64,000 bases of DNA from Streptococcus sp. WB01_FAA12 (GCF_012843315.1 NZ_JABAEX010000001.1:620001-684000); one strand, 5' to 3'; shown: positions 9,543-17,335, counted from the first letter of the stretch. The notes: generated by a model from the letters alone, not told the origin. Made by a program: numbers and translations.

Positions 9543-9648
9543 ATACTCAATGAAAATCAAAGAGCAAACTAGGAAACTAGCCGCAGGCTGTACTTGAGTA
9601 CGGCAAGGCGACGTTGACGCGGTTTGAATTTGATTTTCGAAGAGTATT
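9543..9648. repeat. RUP-type mobile repeat
   Basis: About 107 bp with inverted ends: TACTCAATGAAAATCAAA at the left, and the complement of TACTCTTCGAAAATCAAA at the right, with TA at the borders. Length and ends agree with the RUP elements of pneumococcus, thought to be moved by IS630-Spn1 transposase. It abuts the lrgB stop codon. Confidence 0.82.
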
Positions 9649-10342
9649 AACTCAATATTAAACTGGCTACAATAGGACTAACAAAGACATAAAGAATACC
9701 GGTGACACCGATAGCCAAGCCACCCATGGCTCCTGCTACAGAGCCGTATCGAAAGGCCGTCCCCGTTCCGACAGCGTGTCCCGTTCCTCCAAGGGAAAGG
9801 CCTACAGCCACTGGATCATCAATCTTCAACCACTTCAAAAGAGTTGGTCCAATCACACTGGTCAAAATCCCAGTTGCTACTACGACGACCAAGGTTACAG
9901 TTGTTAATCCTTGCAATTTTTCTGTGATCCCCACTGCCATGGCGGTTGTCACTGACTTGGGAAAGAGAGAAATAGCTAGGAAAAAATCCATACCAAATAT
10001 TATCGCTACTATGGCAGTAAAGCAAGTATTGACAACTACTGCTAACAGACTACCAAAGAGAATACTCCGAGCATGGTGCTTCATCAAGTGAAAACTCTTA
10101 TAAAGCGGAATCCCTAGAGCCACGGTCGATGGAACAATCAAGTTGTTCAGATAAACCCCACCTTGGTAATAATCTTGATAAGAAATACCCGTCACCTTGA
10201 GAAAAATAATGATAAAAACAGCTGACAAAAGCAAGGGCGTTGTCAAAGGATGGGGAAAACGTCTGTAAATCAACATCCCTACTAGATAAGCTAGGATAGA
10301 TAATGCAATCCCAAATAGAGGATTGGATACAAATTCGCTCAT
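9647..10342 (-). CDS. lrgB: LrgB-family membrane protein
   Basis: A 231-residue hydrophobic protein with about seven membrane segments and the conserved LrgB stretches SVTTAMAVGITEKLQG and GTGHAVGTGTAFRYG. LrgB/CidB proteins pair with LrgA in a system that affects murein hydrolase activity, lysis and, in some species, pyruvate uptake. The start overlaps the lrgA stop by four bases. A RUP element begins right after its stop codon. Confidence 0.92.
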   Translation of the reverse strand: MSEFVSNPLFGIALSILAYLVGMLIYRRFPHPLTTPLLLSAVFIIIFLKVTGISYQDYYQGGVYLNNLIVPSTVALGIPLYKSFHLMKHHARSILFGSLLAVVVNTCFTAIVAIIFGMDFFLAISLFPKSVTTAMAVGITEKLQGLTTVTLVVVVATGILTSVIGPTLLKWLKIDDPVAVGLSLGGTGHAVGTGTAFRYGSVAGAMGGLAIGVTGILYVFVSPIVASLILS

Positions 10343-10713
10343 TTGGCATCTCCTTTCTCATAATCTCCCTCAAATCGTCTCTTGATAAACTGAACCACTA
10401 GTGCGATGAGGATAATGTTGATGACAGCCGCAAAAAAGACAATCAAGACGATAGGCAAAAGATAAGGAGCAATCACATCAAACTTTTCCATGATACCCAC
10501 TGCTGGCGGCAAAAAGAGAATGGTCATATTGGCCAACAAGAAATTCCCGACCATGTTGACATGTCTGGTCCTTAGCCACCTGAACTGTAAGGCTAGAAAG
10601 AGAATAATCAAACCGATAATACTGCCTGGGATGGGCAGATGAAAGAAACTGGAAATCCCCTCTCCGATTAGAGAAATCACAAAGAGAATCATTAATTGAA
10701 CATATAATTTCAT
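10339..10713 (-). CDS. lrgA: LrgA/CidA holin-like protein
   Basis: A 124-residue protein with four membrane segments and the family signature of LPIPGSIIGLIILFLALQF near residues 30-50. An in-frame start at 10743 would add ten residues; I prefer 10713 because GGAG lies at the right distance. LrgA is a holin-like partner of LrgB. A promoter-like TTGAAA-16-TAAACT lies about 40 bp upstream on the minus strand. Confidence 0.92.
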   Translation of the reverse strand: MKLYVQLMILFVISLIGEGISSFFHLPIPGSIIGLIILFLALQFRWLRTRHVNMVGNFLLANMTILFLPPAVGIMEKFDVIAPYLLPIVLIVFFAAVINIILIALVVQFIKRRFEGDYEKGDAK

Positions 10714-10797
10714 CCTAAACTCCACGAAATAGACTTCTTGCATACCAGTTTACTCTTTTTTCAGAAAATTTCAAGGAAATATCGCAATTCTTATCTC

Positions 10798-10840
10798 TTG
10801 CAAGGATTAGTTAAAAGTAGTATAATCATTGCATGCGCAA
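10798..10840 (+). promoter_or_regulatory. MarR gene promoter overlapped by palindromic operator
   Basis: TTGCAA (10798-10803), 17 bp, TATAAT (10821-10826), followed immediately by the palindrome TTGCATGCGCAA (10829-10840) over the expected transcription start. A repressor bound here would block initiation. The same motif recurs at 11308-11319. Confidence 0.75.
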
Positions 10841-10908
10841 TCATCTTGTGTTGTAGAGACAGTCAGTAATGACTTTGTGATTTTACTTTGAAAAGAAAGG
10901 AGAAAGCA

Positions 10909-11289
10909 ATGACCTATTTGGAAAAGTGGTTTGACTACAACCGCCGTCAAAAGGAAATGGAAGCCTTGTTGGAAGAAACTATTGCCCAGCAGAGTGAACA
11001 AAGGTTGACCTTGAAAGAGTTTTACCTACTCTACTATCTGGATCTAGCTGATGAAAAATCCTTACGACAGATTGATTTACCCGATAAACTCCATCTCAGC
11101 CCGAGCGCTGTTTCTCGAATGGTGGCTCGCCTAGAAGAGAAAAACTGTGGTCTGCTTAGTCGCCGGTGTTGCGATCAGGATAGACGGGCTAGCTTTATCT
11201 GCCTGACTGACGAGGGACAGACAACTCTAGCTTACCTGCAAAAGGCTGTCGAAGAAAGACTGGAAACGAGTCTTGATTTCATTTCATAA
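10909..11289 (+). CDS. MarR-family transcriptional regulator
   Basis: A 126-residue winged-helix regulator. The DNA-binding part includes SLRQIDLPDKLHLSPSAVSR (about residues 44-63) and the wing DQDRRASFICLTDEGQ (about 88-103). AAAGGAG before 10909 selects this start over one seven codons upstream. Cys residues at the end of the recognition region (NCGLLSRRCCDQD) might sense oxidants, which would fit the downstream thioredoxin, but this is inference. It likely controls itself and the DUF4649-trxA operon. Confidence 0.87.
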   Translation: MTYLEKWFDYNRRQKEMEALLEETIAQQSEQRLTLKEFYLLYYLDLADEKSLRQIDLPDKLHLSPSAVSRMVARLEEKNCGLLSRRCCDQDRRASFICLTDEGQTTLAYLQKAVEERLETSLDFIS

Positions 11290-11307
11290 GCAGATTTTTT
11301 AAAAAAG

Positions 11308-11357
11308 TTGCGTGCGCAATCATTTTTCTTGACATTCCTCTTTTCAAGGAGTAAAAT
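11308..11357 (+). promoter_or_regulatory. DUF4649-trxA promoter with upstream MarR-type operator
   Basis: Palindrome TTGCGTGCGCAA (11308-11319) lies ten bases upstream of TTGACA (11329-11334), which is 17 bp from TAAAAT (11352-11357). The palindrome matches that at the MarR promoter in 11 of 12 positions. Confidence 0.75.
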
Positions 11358-11389
11358 AAAGTCAAGATCGAACAACAAAGGAGTTTTAT

Positions 11390-11611
11390 ATGATCGAAAT
11401 TACCTATCTAGACGCCAGCAAGCAAGAGAGAACCATGACTTTCGAGTCTTACCAAGACTTTGAACGTTCTCAACACGCCTGCCTTATCGGTGTCGCAGAT
11501 TATTACCCAGTTCAAAAATTGACCTATAATGGTCATGATTTGGACTACCATGGGACTTATGGAGATGTCTTCTTCTATCTCATGAAACAAGATTTAAGCC
11601 AATATAACTAA
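11390..11611 (+). CDS. DUF4649 family protein
   Basis: A 73-residue acidic protein of the small streptococcal DUF4649 type (MIEITYLDASKQERTMTFES, VADYYPVQKLTYNGHDLDYHG). No membrane segment, no catalytic motif. AAAGGAG precedes the ATG. It is co-transcribed with trxA, 15 bp downstream, and shares the MarR-type operator, suggesting a role connected with redox homeostasis; function unknown. Confidence 0.8.
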   Translation: MIEITYLDASKQERTMTFESYQDFERSQHACLIGVADYYPVQKLTYNGHDLDYHGTYGDVFFYLMKQDLSQYN

Positions 11612-11626
11612 AAAAGGAGAAATACA

Positions 11627-11941
11627 ATGGCAAAAGCAATTACAGATGCAACATTTGAACAAGAAACAAAAGACGGTTTGGTCTTGGTAGACTTCTGGGC
11701 AACTTGGTGTGGTCCATGTCGTATGCAAGGTCCAATCTTGGACAAATTGTCTGAAGAACTTTCAGAAGATGTCTTGAAAATCGTTAAAATGGACGTAGAT
11801 GAAAATCCAAACACAGCTCGTGCCTTTGGAATCATGTCTATCCCAACCCTTCTCTTCAAAAAAGACGGCCAAGTGGTGAAACAAGTTGCTGGAGTACACA
11901 CAGCAGAACAAATCAAGGCCATCGTTGCTGAATTGAGCTAA
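11627..11941 (+). CDS. trxA: Thioredoxin
   Basis: A 104-residue thioredoxin with active site WCGPC at about residues 28-32 and cis-proline in SIPTLLF near residue 73. It keeps cytosolic protein thiols reduced using electrons from thioredoxin reductase. Full length with AAAAGGAG before the ATG; ends in a strong terminator. Confidence 0.97.
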   Translation: MAKAITDATFEQETKDGLVLVDFWATWCGPCRMQGPILDKLSEELSEDVLKIVKMDVDENPNTARAFGIMSIPTLLFKKDGQVVKQVAGVHTAEQIKAIVAELS

Positions 11942-11948
11942 TCACACG

Positions 11949-11980
11949 AGAGACCAAGTGCTTTATTTGGTCTCTTTTTT
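11949..11980 (+). terminator. trxA terminator
   Basis: A 9-bp perfect stem (11949-11957 with 11967-11975) followed by a T run. Confidence 0.93.
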
Positions 11981-11988
11981 CTTGCCCT

Positions 11989-12017
11989 TTGCCATTTTTC
12001 AAAAAATATGCTAAACT
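11989..12017 (+). promoter_or_regulatory. Promoter of the queCDEF leader
   Basis: TTGCCA (11989-11994), 17 bp, TAAACT (12012-12017) with TGC directly before it (extended -10). Transcription would start near 12024, just before the aptamer. Confidence 0.6.
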
Positions 12018-12029
12018 GTAGGTAGAATA

Positions 12030-12106
12030 TTACGATGTTTGGGACATGCCATCGCTAAAAAAAACCTCTACTTGGTATTTTTTAGCTCCCCTCAAGGGAG
12101 CTTTTT
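12030..12106 (+). promoter_or_regulatory. preQ1-I type riboswitch with intrinsic terminator
   Basis: P1 stem CGATG/CATCG (12033-12037, 12050-12054); the loop contains GGG (12041-12043) and a C immediately before the 3' P1 strand (12049), the position that pairs with preQ1 in this class. An A-rich tail (12057-12064) ends in CC (12065-12066), able to form the pseudoknot with the loop G residues. Downstream, AGCTCCC/GGGAGCT (12084-12090, 12096-12102) plus TTTTT is a terminator. CGCTAAAAAA (12053-12062) can instead pair with TTTTTTAGC before it, an antiterminator using the aptamer tail. Ligand binding should thus switch queCDEF off. Confidence 0.82.
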
Positions 12107-12143
12107 GCGTGCTCGGAACATTTCTCATTTTAGAAGGAGTACT

Positions 12144-12797
12144 ATGAAACGTCATTCAGCCTTGGTCGTCTTTAGCGGCGGTCAAGATTCCACAACCTGC
12201 CTCTTTTGGGCTAAAGAACACTATGAAACAATCGAAGCCGTCACCTTTGCCTACGGCCAACGCCATCATCTTGAAATTCAAGTTGCTGAAGAAATCGCTA
12301 AGGAACAAGGTATTCGTCATCACATCCTAGATATGTCTCTGCTGGGACAAATCACTGAAAATGCCCTGACCTCTGATATGGAAATCGAGCAAAAAGAGGG
12401 AGAGCTTCCCAATACCTTTGTTGACGGCCGCAACCACCTCTTTCTATCCTTTGCAGCAGTTCTTGCCAAGCAACGTGGGATTAAAGATATCGTGACAGGT
12501 GTCTGCGAGACAGACTTCTCAGGCTACCCTGACTGTCGAGATGTCTTTGTCAAATCTCTCAATGTCACTCTCAACCTTGCCATGGATTACGACTTTGTTA
12601 TCCAAACGCCTCTCATGTGGCTAGACAAGGCTGAAACTTGGGAATTAGCAGACCAACTCGGTGCCTTTGACTACGTTCGTGAGAAGACCTTGACCTGCTA
12701 CAATGGGATTATCGGAAGTGGCTGTGGGGATTGTCCAGCCTGTCACTTACGTCAGCATGGTTTAGATGTTTATCTTTCACAGAAAGGAGAGGGCTAA
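12144..12797 (+). CDS. queC: 7-cyano-7-deazaguanine synthase QueC
   Basis: A 217-residue enzyme with the PP-loop motif [11 protein letters not shown] near residues 8-18 and a C-terminal zinc site from four cysteines ([16 protein letters not shown]). It converts 7-carboxy-7-deazaguanine to preQ0 using ATP and ammonia. Start chosen at 12144 with GAAGGAG upstream; a longer frame runs back into the riboswitch. First gene of queCDEF; its stop overlaps the queD start. Confidence 0.96.
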   Translation: MKRHSALVVFSGGQDSTTCLFWAKEHYETIEAVTFAYGQRHHLEIQVAEEIAKEQGIRHHILDMSLLGQITENALTSDMEIEQKEGELPNTFVDGRNHLFLSFAAVLAKQRGIKDIVTGVCETDFSGYPDCRDVFVKSLNVTLNLAMDYDFVIQTPLMWLDKAETWELADQLGAFDYVREKTLTCYNGIIGSGCGDCPACHLRQHGLDVYLSQKGEG

Positions 12798-13240
12798 TGT
12801 TTTTTGCTCCCAAAGAAATCAGACAGGAAACTGGGGAGTCTCTTGTCTACAATCCTCACAGAACCTTAGTTTCAAAAGAGTTTACCTTCGATGCTGCCCA
12901 CCACCTCTTTCACTATGATGGAAAATGCAAGTCCCTGCACGGCCACACTTATCATCTGCAGATTGCTGTCAGTGGATTTTTAGATGAACGGGGCATGACC
13001 TACGACTTTGGAGATATCAAAGCTATCTACAAGGACTATTTAGAACCCCATTTGGATCATCGCTATCTCAATGAAACCCTGCCTTATATGAACACGACTG
13101 CTGAAAATATGGTTTACTGGATTTTCCAAACCATGAGTCAAGAGTTACCAGATGAGCGCAGTCTCCGTTTGGAATACGTTCGCCTCTATGAAACTCCGAC
13201 TGCCTTTGCAGAGTTTAGACGGGAGTGGTTAGATGACTAG
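12797..13240 (+). CDS. queD: 6-carboxy-tetrahydropterin synthase QueD
   Basis: A 147-residue enzyme of the tunnelling-fold (PTPS) family with the metal-binding histidines in FDAAHHLFHYDGKCKSLHGHTYHLQ. It makes 6-carboxy-5,6,7,8-tetrahydropterin from dihydroneopterin triphosphate. Start ATG overlaps the queC stop (TAATG), with GGAGAGG upstream; its end overlaps queE by eight bases. Confidence 0.95.
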   Translation: MFFAPKEIRQETGESLVYNPHRTLVSKEFTFDAAHHLFHYDGKCKSLHGHTYHLQIAVSGFLDERGMTYDFGDIKAIYKDYLEPHLDHRYLNETLPYMNTTAENMVYWIFQTMSQELPDERSLRLEYVRLYETPTAFAEFRREWLDD

Positions 13241-13949
13241 GGAACGTGTCCTCAAACTACCTGTTCTGGAAATTTTTGGCCCTACCTTTCAAGGCGAAGG
13301 CCGTGCTATCGGGCAGAAAACCATGTTTGTCCGAACTGCTGGTTGCGACTACCATTGCGACTGGTGCGACTCTGCCTTTACTTGGGATGGTTCTGAGAAG
13401 CCTACTCGCATGACAGCTGACGAGGTTATTGCTGCCTTGGATAAATTAGGAACCTACGACTATGTAACCCTATCTGGCGGAAATCCCGCAATCTTAGCAG
13501 CTAACATGGCTCAACTCGTCACCAAGCTCAAAGAACGTGGTGTCACTCTGGCAGTTGAGACTCAAGGTTCTCGCTGGCAAAATTGGTTAAAAGATATCGA
13601 CCAAGTCACTCTGAGTCCTAAACCTCCTTCATCAAAGATGGAAGTCAACTTTGAGACCTTGGACTTTATCGTTTCCCAACTAGATCCAGACAAGGTCACC
13701 TTTAAAATCCCTGTATTTGACGATAACGATTTGGCCTTTGCCAAAGGGATTCAAGAGCGCTACCAACCAGATGTCCTCTTTTTATCGGCTGGAAATCCTG
13801 AGCCCAAGGCTACAGGCAATATTGTCCAAGACCAACTGGACCGCCTCAAAGAACTCTGGGAACGCATCGCCACTGATGATAGCTGGGGCAATGTCCGCGT
13901 CCTCCCTCAACTGCACACCCTCCTCTACGATAACCAACGTGGTGTTTAA
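13233..13949 (+). CDS. queE: 7-carboxy-7-deazaguanine synthase QueE (radical SAM)
   Basis: A 238-residue radical SAM enzyme. The cluster motif is C-x3-C-x2-C in AGCDYHCDWCDSAF near residues 32-45, and the glycine-rich SAM contact is TLSGGNPA. It performs ring contraction of 6-carboxytetrahydropterin. The start overlaps queD by eight bases, consistent with coupled translation. Confidence 0.95.
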   Translation: MTRERVLKLPVLEIFGPTFQGEGRAIGQKTMFVRTAGCDYHCDWCDSAFTWDGSEKPTRMTADEVIAALDKLGTYDYVTLSGGNPAILAANMAQLVTKLKERGVTLAVETQGSRWQNWLKDIDQVTLSPKPPSSKMEVNFETLDFIVSQLDPDKVTFKIPVFDDNDLAFAKGIQERYQPDVLFLSAGNPEPKATGNIVQDQLDRLKELWERIATDDSWGNVRVLPQLHTLLYDNQRGV

Positions 13950-13966
13950 ATTAGAAAGAAAAAATC

Positions 13967-14458
13967 ATGTCACAACAAGAAGAAATGAAAAACCTAAGCC
14001 TACTAGGCAACAAAGAAACCAACTACATTTTTGACTATCAACCAGAAGTCCTCGAATCTTTTGACAATCGTCATGTGGAAAATGACTATTTCATCAAATT
14101 CAACTGTCCTGAATTTACCTCGCTGTGCCCTATCACTGCTCAACCAGACTTTGCGACCATTTATATTTCCTACATTCCTGACAAGCTCTGTGTCGAGTCA
14201 AAATCCCTCAAACTCTACCTCTTTAGCTATCGAAACCATGGGGATTTTCACGAAAACTGTATCAACACTATCGGGAAAGATTTGGTCAATCTACTAGACC
14301 CTCGCTATTTGGAGGTATGGGGAAAATTCACTCCACGCGGTGGCATCTCAATCGACCCTTACTACAACTACGGTAGACCTGGAACTAAGTATGAAGGCTT
14401 AGCAGAACAACGCCTCTTCCAACACGACCTTTATCCAGAGAAAATTGACAACCGCTAA
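13967..14458 (+). CDS. queF: NADPH-dependent preQ0 reductase QueF
   Basis: A 163-residue enzyme of the short type I QueF class, T-fold, with the catalytic cysteine in [16 protein letters not shown] and the following conserved Glu/His region. It reduces preQ0 to preQ1, the very ligand of the upstream riboswitch, closing a feedback loop. Last gene of the operon; a RUP-like repeat begins at its stop codon. Confidence 0.96.
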   Translation: MSQQEEMKNLSLLGNKETNYIFDYQPEVLESFDNRHVENDYFIKFNCPEFTSLCPITAQPDFATIYISYIPDKLCVESKSLKLYLFSYRNHGDFHENCINTIGKDLVNLLDPRYLEVWGKFTPRGGISIDPYYNYGRPGTKYEGLAEQRLFQHDLYPEKIDNR

Positions 14459-14655
14459 TACTCTTTCGAAAATCTCTTCAAACCGCGTCAACGTCTCCTT
14501 GCCGTATGCATGGTTACTGACTTCGTCAGTTTCATCTACAACCTCAAAACCATGTTTTTAGCTGACTTCGTCAGTTCTATCTACAACCTCAAAGCAGTGC
14601 TTTGAGCAACCTGCAGCTAGTTTCCTAGTTTACTCTTTGATTTTCATTGAGTATA
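14459..14655. repeat. RUP-like repeat with internal tandem duplication
   Basis: Ends TACTCTTTCGAAAATC and GATTTTCATTGAGTA match the repeat at 9543-9648 in inverse orientation. It is about 195 bp because of extra core sequence holding two imperfect copies of a 45-bp unit (14517-14561 and 14562-14606), each beginning CTGACTTCGTCAGTT, itself a short hairpin. Confidence 0.8.
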
Positions 14656-14663
14656 AACAGATA

Positions 14664-14705
14664 CGAAAAAGCCCTGTTCCTCAAGATGAGGAGCAAGGCT
14701 TTTTG
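14664..14705. terminator. Bidirectional terminator between queF and aquaporin
   Basis: AAAAAGCC..GGCTTTTT stem (outer arms 14669-14677 and 14695-14704) closed over CCTC/GAGG, with A and T tracts on both flanks. It can stop both convergent transcripts. Confidence 0.85.
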
Positions 14706-14713
14706 AGTTTCAA

Positions 14714-15382
14714 TTATTCTTCTGTTCCAAGGAAGTTTTTCGCAACAAGAGCTGCAAGAACACCACCAACGATTGGGGCAAGGATGAAAATCCATACTTG
14801 TTGAAGGGCTGCGCCACCTACCAAGACAGCAGGTGCCAAGCTACGAGCTGGGTTAACTGAGAGTCCAGTAATGTTCAATCCCACAAGGATCAAAGCTGTC
14901 AATGACAAACCAATGACCAAACCAGCAATCGCACCATTGCCCTTGCTTGCTGATGTTACAGTCATGATAACCAAAACAAACAAGAAAGTTGCGATAACTT
15001 CAAATAAGAAACCACCAAAGACAGTAACCCCGTTTGCCAAGGCATTTTCACCAAGACTAGCAGTTGACATGCCTGAGTTAGACAAGAGGAAGAATACTGC
15101 AGCTGACGCAAGGAAAGCTCCAACTACTTGTCCAAGGATGTAGTTTACAAGCTCTGAAGATGACAAACGTTTGTTTACAAACATAGCGATCGAAACAGCT
15201 GGATTCAAGTGAGCACCTGAAACAGTTCCGATTGAGAAAGCTGCAACTACGATGGCCAAACCAAAGGCAAAAGCAATTCCAAGGTGTCCAAGACCTTCAA
15301 CACCATTTCCAAAAACAACAGCTCCTGTTCCGATGAACACAAGCATAAATGTACCGATTAATTCAGCAACAAATTTTTTCAT
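14714..15382 (-). CDS. Aquaporin / MIP-family channel
   Basis: A 222-residue channel with six membrane helices and the two half-helix motifs HLNPAVS (near residue 62) and SVNPARS (near 177). The Arg in the second NPAR and the overall AqpZ-like sequence favour a water channel; permeability to glycerol or hydrogen peroxide cannot be excluded. GGAG lies before the ATG. Monocistronic between a terminator and its own upstream region. Confidence 0.92.
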   Translation of the reverse strand: MKKFVAELIGTFMLVFIGTGAVVFGNGVEGLGHLGIAFAFGLAIVVAAFSIGTVSGAHLNPAVSIAMFVNKRLSSSELVNYILGQVVGAFLASAAVFFLLSNSGMSTASLGENALANGVTVFGGFLFEVIATFLFVLVIMTVTSASKGNGAIAGLVIGLSLTALILVGLNITGLSVNPARSLAPAVLVGGAALQQVWIFILAPIVGGVLAALVAKNFLGTEE

Positions 15383-15491
15383 GATAAATCTCCTTTTTTC
15401 AAACTATGTATTAGTCTATCAGAAGAAGGAAAGGGTTTCAAGAAAATTGATTGGAAAGTTTTTTGAAAATCATAAAATGACCAGCTAATCT

Positions 15492-16289
15492 CTAGTATTG
15501 AAAAGATTGAATAGCTTCTTTCAACTCATCTTGTAAAAAGTTTTTCTGATCAAGTTTAACATAGACTTCCAACAGACAGGATCTGAAGTTGGAAAATTTA
15601 TGGAAATCATTTGCTTCTTTCAGGGGAAATTCGACTGTTTGCAGCCAAGCAGTGAGGAGAGACGTTTCGATTTTCCCTCGTAAGATTGGTTCATAAAACG
15701 CTCTGGCTAACCGCCAATCTTCATCATTTGTAAAACGAATCTCAACACGTTTAAAGATTTTCCCAATGATTTCAAATGCTTCGGCTATATCTGACTTTGG
15801 AAAGCTAGGATGGCATATAACTTCCGTCAAAAGATCAGCCCCATGCGCAAAAGCGTGAACCCAACCATACTGATGAGAGTAGCCCGTCGTCTCTTTTTCC
15901 TTTGTAAGATAGTACAATCCTTGATTTAGCATGGTAGCCCTGATAGGAGAAGACAACTGCTGGTAATAAAGTGATTCCTTAGTACCATCGCAGGACAGTA
16001 GATTGGCATAAATAAGCGCCCTAAAAGAACGTTTAAGAGCCGAAACTCCTCTACTATCAATCTCCTTGTATAGTCCTTCATCAGAGGAGACCTCTTCTGA
16101 GATAAACTGAAACTGCTCAAGGGAAAACAACTCTTCTTGAATCCCTCTAGCCAAACTCGTAAAAACAAGTTCGTCTCGAATTTTTGGAGAGGCATCTCCC
16201 AAGTGCTCAAGCAACCACTGAATTTCTTCTCGGCTATAGCTTGGTTTTTCTTCTATCACTTTTCTTTGTAATTCTTGATACATGGTCAA
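15492..16289 (-). CDS. DUF2785 domain protein
   Basis: A 265-residue soluble, mainly helical protein of the DUF2785 type (WLLEHLGDASPKIRDELVFTSL, GYSHQYGWVHAFAHGADLLTEV). The conserved HGADL stretch is characteristic; function unknown. The ATG two codons later is an equally plausible start. It follows the hxlR-type gene by five bases and so shares its transcript, which makes it a candidate target or effector of that regulator. Confidence 0.8.
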   Translation of the reverse strand: MTMYQELQRKVIEEKPSYSREEIQWLLEHLGDASPKIRDELVFTSLARGIQEELFSLEQFQFISEEVSSDEGLYKEIDSRGVSALKRSFRALIYANLLSCDGTKESLYYQQLSSPIRATMLNQGLYYLTKEKETTGYSHQYGWVHAFAHGADLLTEVICHPSFPKSDIAEAFEIIGKIFKRVEIRFTNDEDWRLARAFYEPILRGKIETSLLTAWLQTVEFPLKEANDFHKFSNFRSCLLEVYVKLDQKNFLQDELKEAIQSFQY

Positions 16290-16294
16290 TACCT

Positions 16295-16627
16295 CTACAT
16301 TTCTAGTAATTTAATATAATCCAGACCCCAGTTTTCGACAGCATCTAAAACAACTCTGAATTCCTGCCCCATTTCGGTTAAGCTGTACTCAACTCGTGGG
16401 GGAACTTCGGCATAGACCTTTCGTTGAACAATCTTATCCTTTTCTAATTGACGGAGATGACGGGTCAAAATAGTTTGAGTAATCCCAGGCAATAATCTCT
16501 GCAATTCTTTAAATCGTTTGGTACCCGTACTCAACTGATAAATGATTACCAGTGCCCATTTCCCTGTTAAAACCCTTTGCGTTGTCGCAAATGGACAAAT
16601 ACCATACTCACTCACTTTATTTGGCAT
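16295..16627 (-). CDS. HxlR-family transcriptional regulator
   Basis: A 110-residue winged-helix protein with the HxlR hallmarks: a single N-terminal Cys11 in GICPFA, then LTGKWALVIIYQL and RFKELQRLLPGITQTILTRHLRQLE. Members often sense aldehydes or oxidants through this Cys. It is divergent from the SnoaL-like gene, with two dyads between them, suggesting control of both directions. Confidence 0.93.
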   Translation of the reverse strand: MPNKVSEYGICPFATTQRVLTGKWALVIIYQLSTGTKRFKELQRLLPGITQTILTRHLRQLEKDKIVQRKVYAEVPPRVEYSLTEMGQEFRVVLDAVENWGLDYIKLLEM

Positions 16628-16667
16628 AAAATATCTTCTTTCTATTTTTTTAAAAAAATTTATCTTT

Positions 16668-16747
16668 TAGTATCAACAATAGTACTACTTTTGATACTAG
16701 CTATCGAAAAAGTGTCTACTTGTTTTTTTGATTGTAACTGTTACAAT
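16668..16747. promoter_or_regulatory. Two dyads between divergent hxlR-type and SnoaL-like genes
   Basis: Dyad 1, 16668-16699: TAGTATCAA and its near-mirror TTGATACTA around a central AGTACT, 14 of 16 half-site positions symmetric. Dyad 2, 16731-16747: ATTGTAACTGTTACAAT, a perfect 8-1-8 palindrome overlying a likely -10 of the plus-strand gene. Either could be the HxlR operator. Confidence 0.65.
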
Positions 16748-16777
16748 TATATCATAAAAAAGAAATGGAGAATATAT

Positions 16778-17167
16778 ATGTCAACAAACTTAGAAATTTT
16801 CAACGCTTATAACCAAGCTTTAATTGCTGGTGACTTTCCTGGTGTCTTTGAAACTATGGCAGACGATATTGTCTGGCATCAACCTGGTAATCATAGTATA
16901 TCTGGTACAGTTGTTGGTAAGGACCTACTAGGATCTCACCTAGCTACATTTGCTGAGAAGACTAATGGAACCTTTAAGGTGATAACAAATTGGGTTTCTG
17001 ACAATAAGGATTTAATCGCAGCTAATGTTACTTTTCTCGGAACACGTGCTGATGGTACTGAACTCAATATGAACGGGATTGACCTCTTCCGTATTGAAGA
17101 CGGAAAAATCAAAGAAGTTTGGCTCTTCTCTTCAGATCAAGCTGAAGAAGATAGCTTTTGGGGATAA
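16778..17167 (+). CDS. SnoaL/NTF2-like domain protein
   Basis: A 129-residue protein of the NTF2-like fold (NLEIFNAYNQALIAGDFPGVFETMADDIVWHQPG and IDLFRIEDGKIKEVWLFSSD), the SnoaL-like ester cyclase/isomerase/stress group. AATGGAG precedes the ATG at 16778; the long upstream frame is noncoding. Its position facing the HxlR gene suggests it is the regulated target, perhaps in handling a reactive small molecule; substrate unknown. Confidence 0.85.
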   Translation: MSTNLEIFNAYNQALIAGDFPGVFETMADDIVWHQPGNHSISGTVVGKDLLGSHLATFAEKTNGTFKVITNWVSDNKDLIAANVTFLGTRADGTELNMNGIDLFRIEDGKIKEVWLFSSDQAEEDSFWG

Positions 17168-17170
17168 TTT

Positions 17171-17330
17171 AAGAGGCCGGGACAAAAAATTTTGATTTTA
17201 GGAATTCTTTATTATAAATTTCTAAAATCGATAGATTAGAAAAAAAGCAAACAAAACAGTATTCTGAGTGTCAGATAACTCGTTTTGTTCGCTTTTTATA
17301 TTTAAGGTTAGACTTTTGTCCCAGACTCTT
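17171..17330. repeat. Intergenic inverted-repeat element (MITE-like)
   Basis: Ends AAGAGGCCGGGACAAAA (17171-17187) and TTTTGTCCCAGACTCTT (17314-17330) are inverted repeats with three mismatches. An inner stem (17242-17257 with 17282-17297) followed by a T tract can act as a terminator for either neighbour. The element fills the whole gap between the SnoaL-like and pepF stop codons. Confidence 0.6.
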
Positions 17331-17335
17331 TTAAT

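Noticed and set aside
12039..12143. N-terminal extension of QueC
   Set aside because: It overlaps the riboswitch and terminator, and the conserved QueC start has its own ribosome binding site at 12144.
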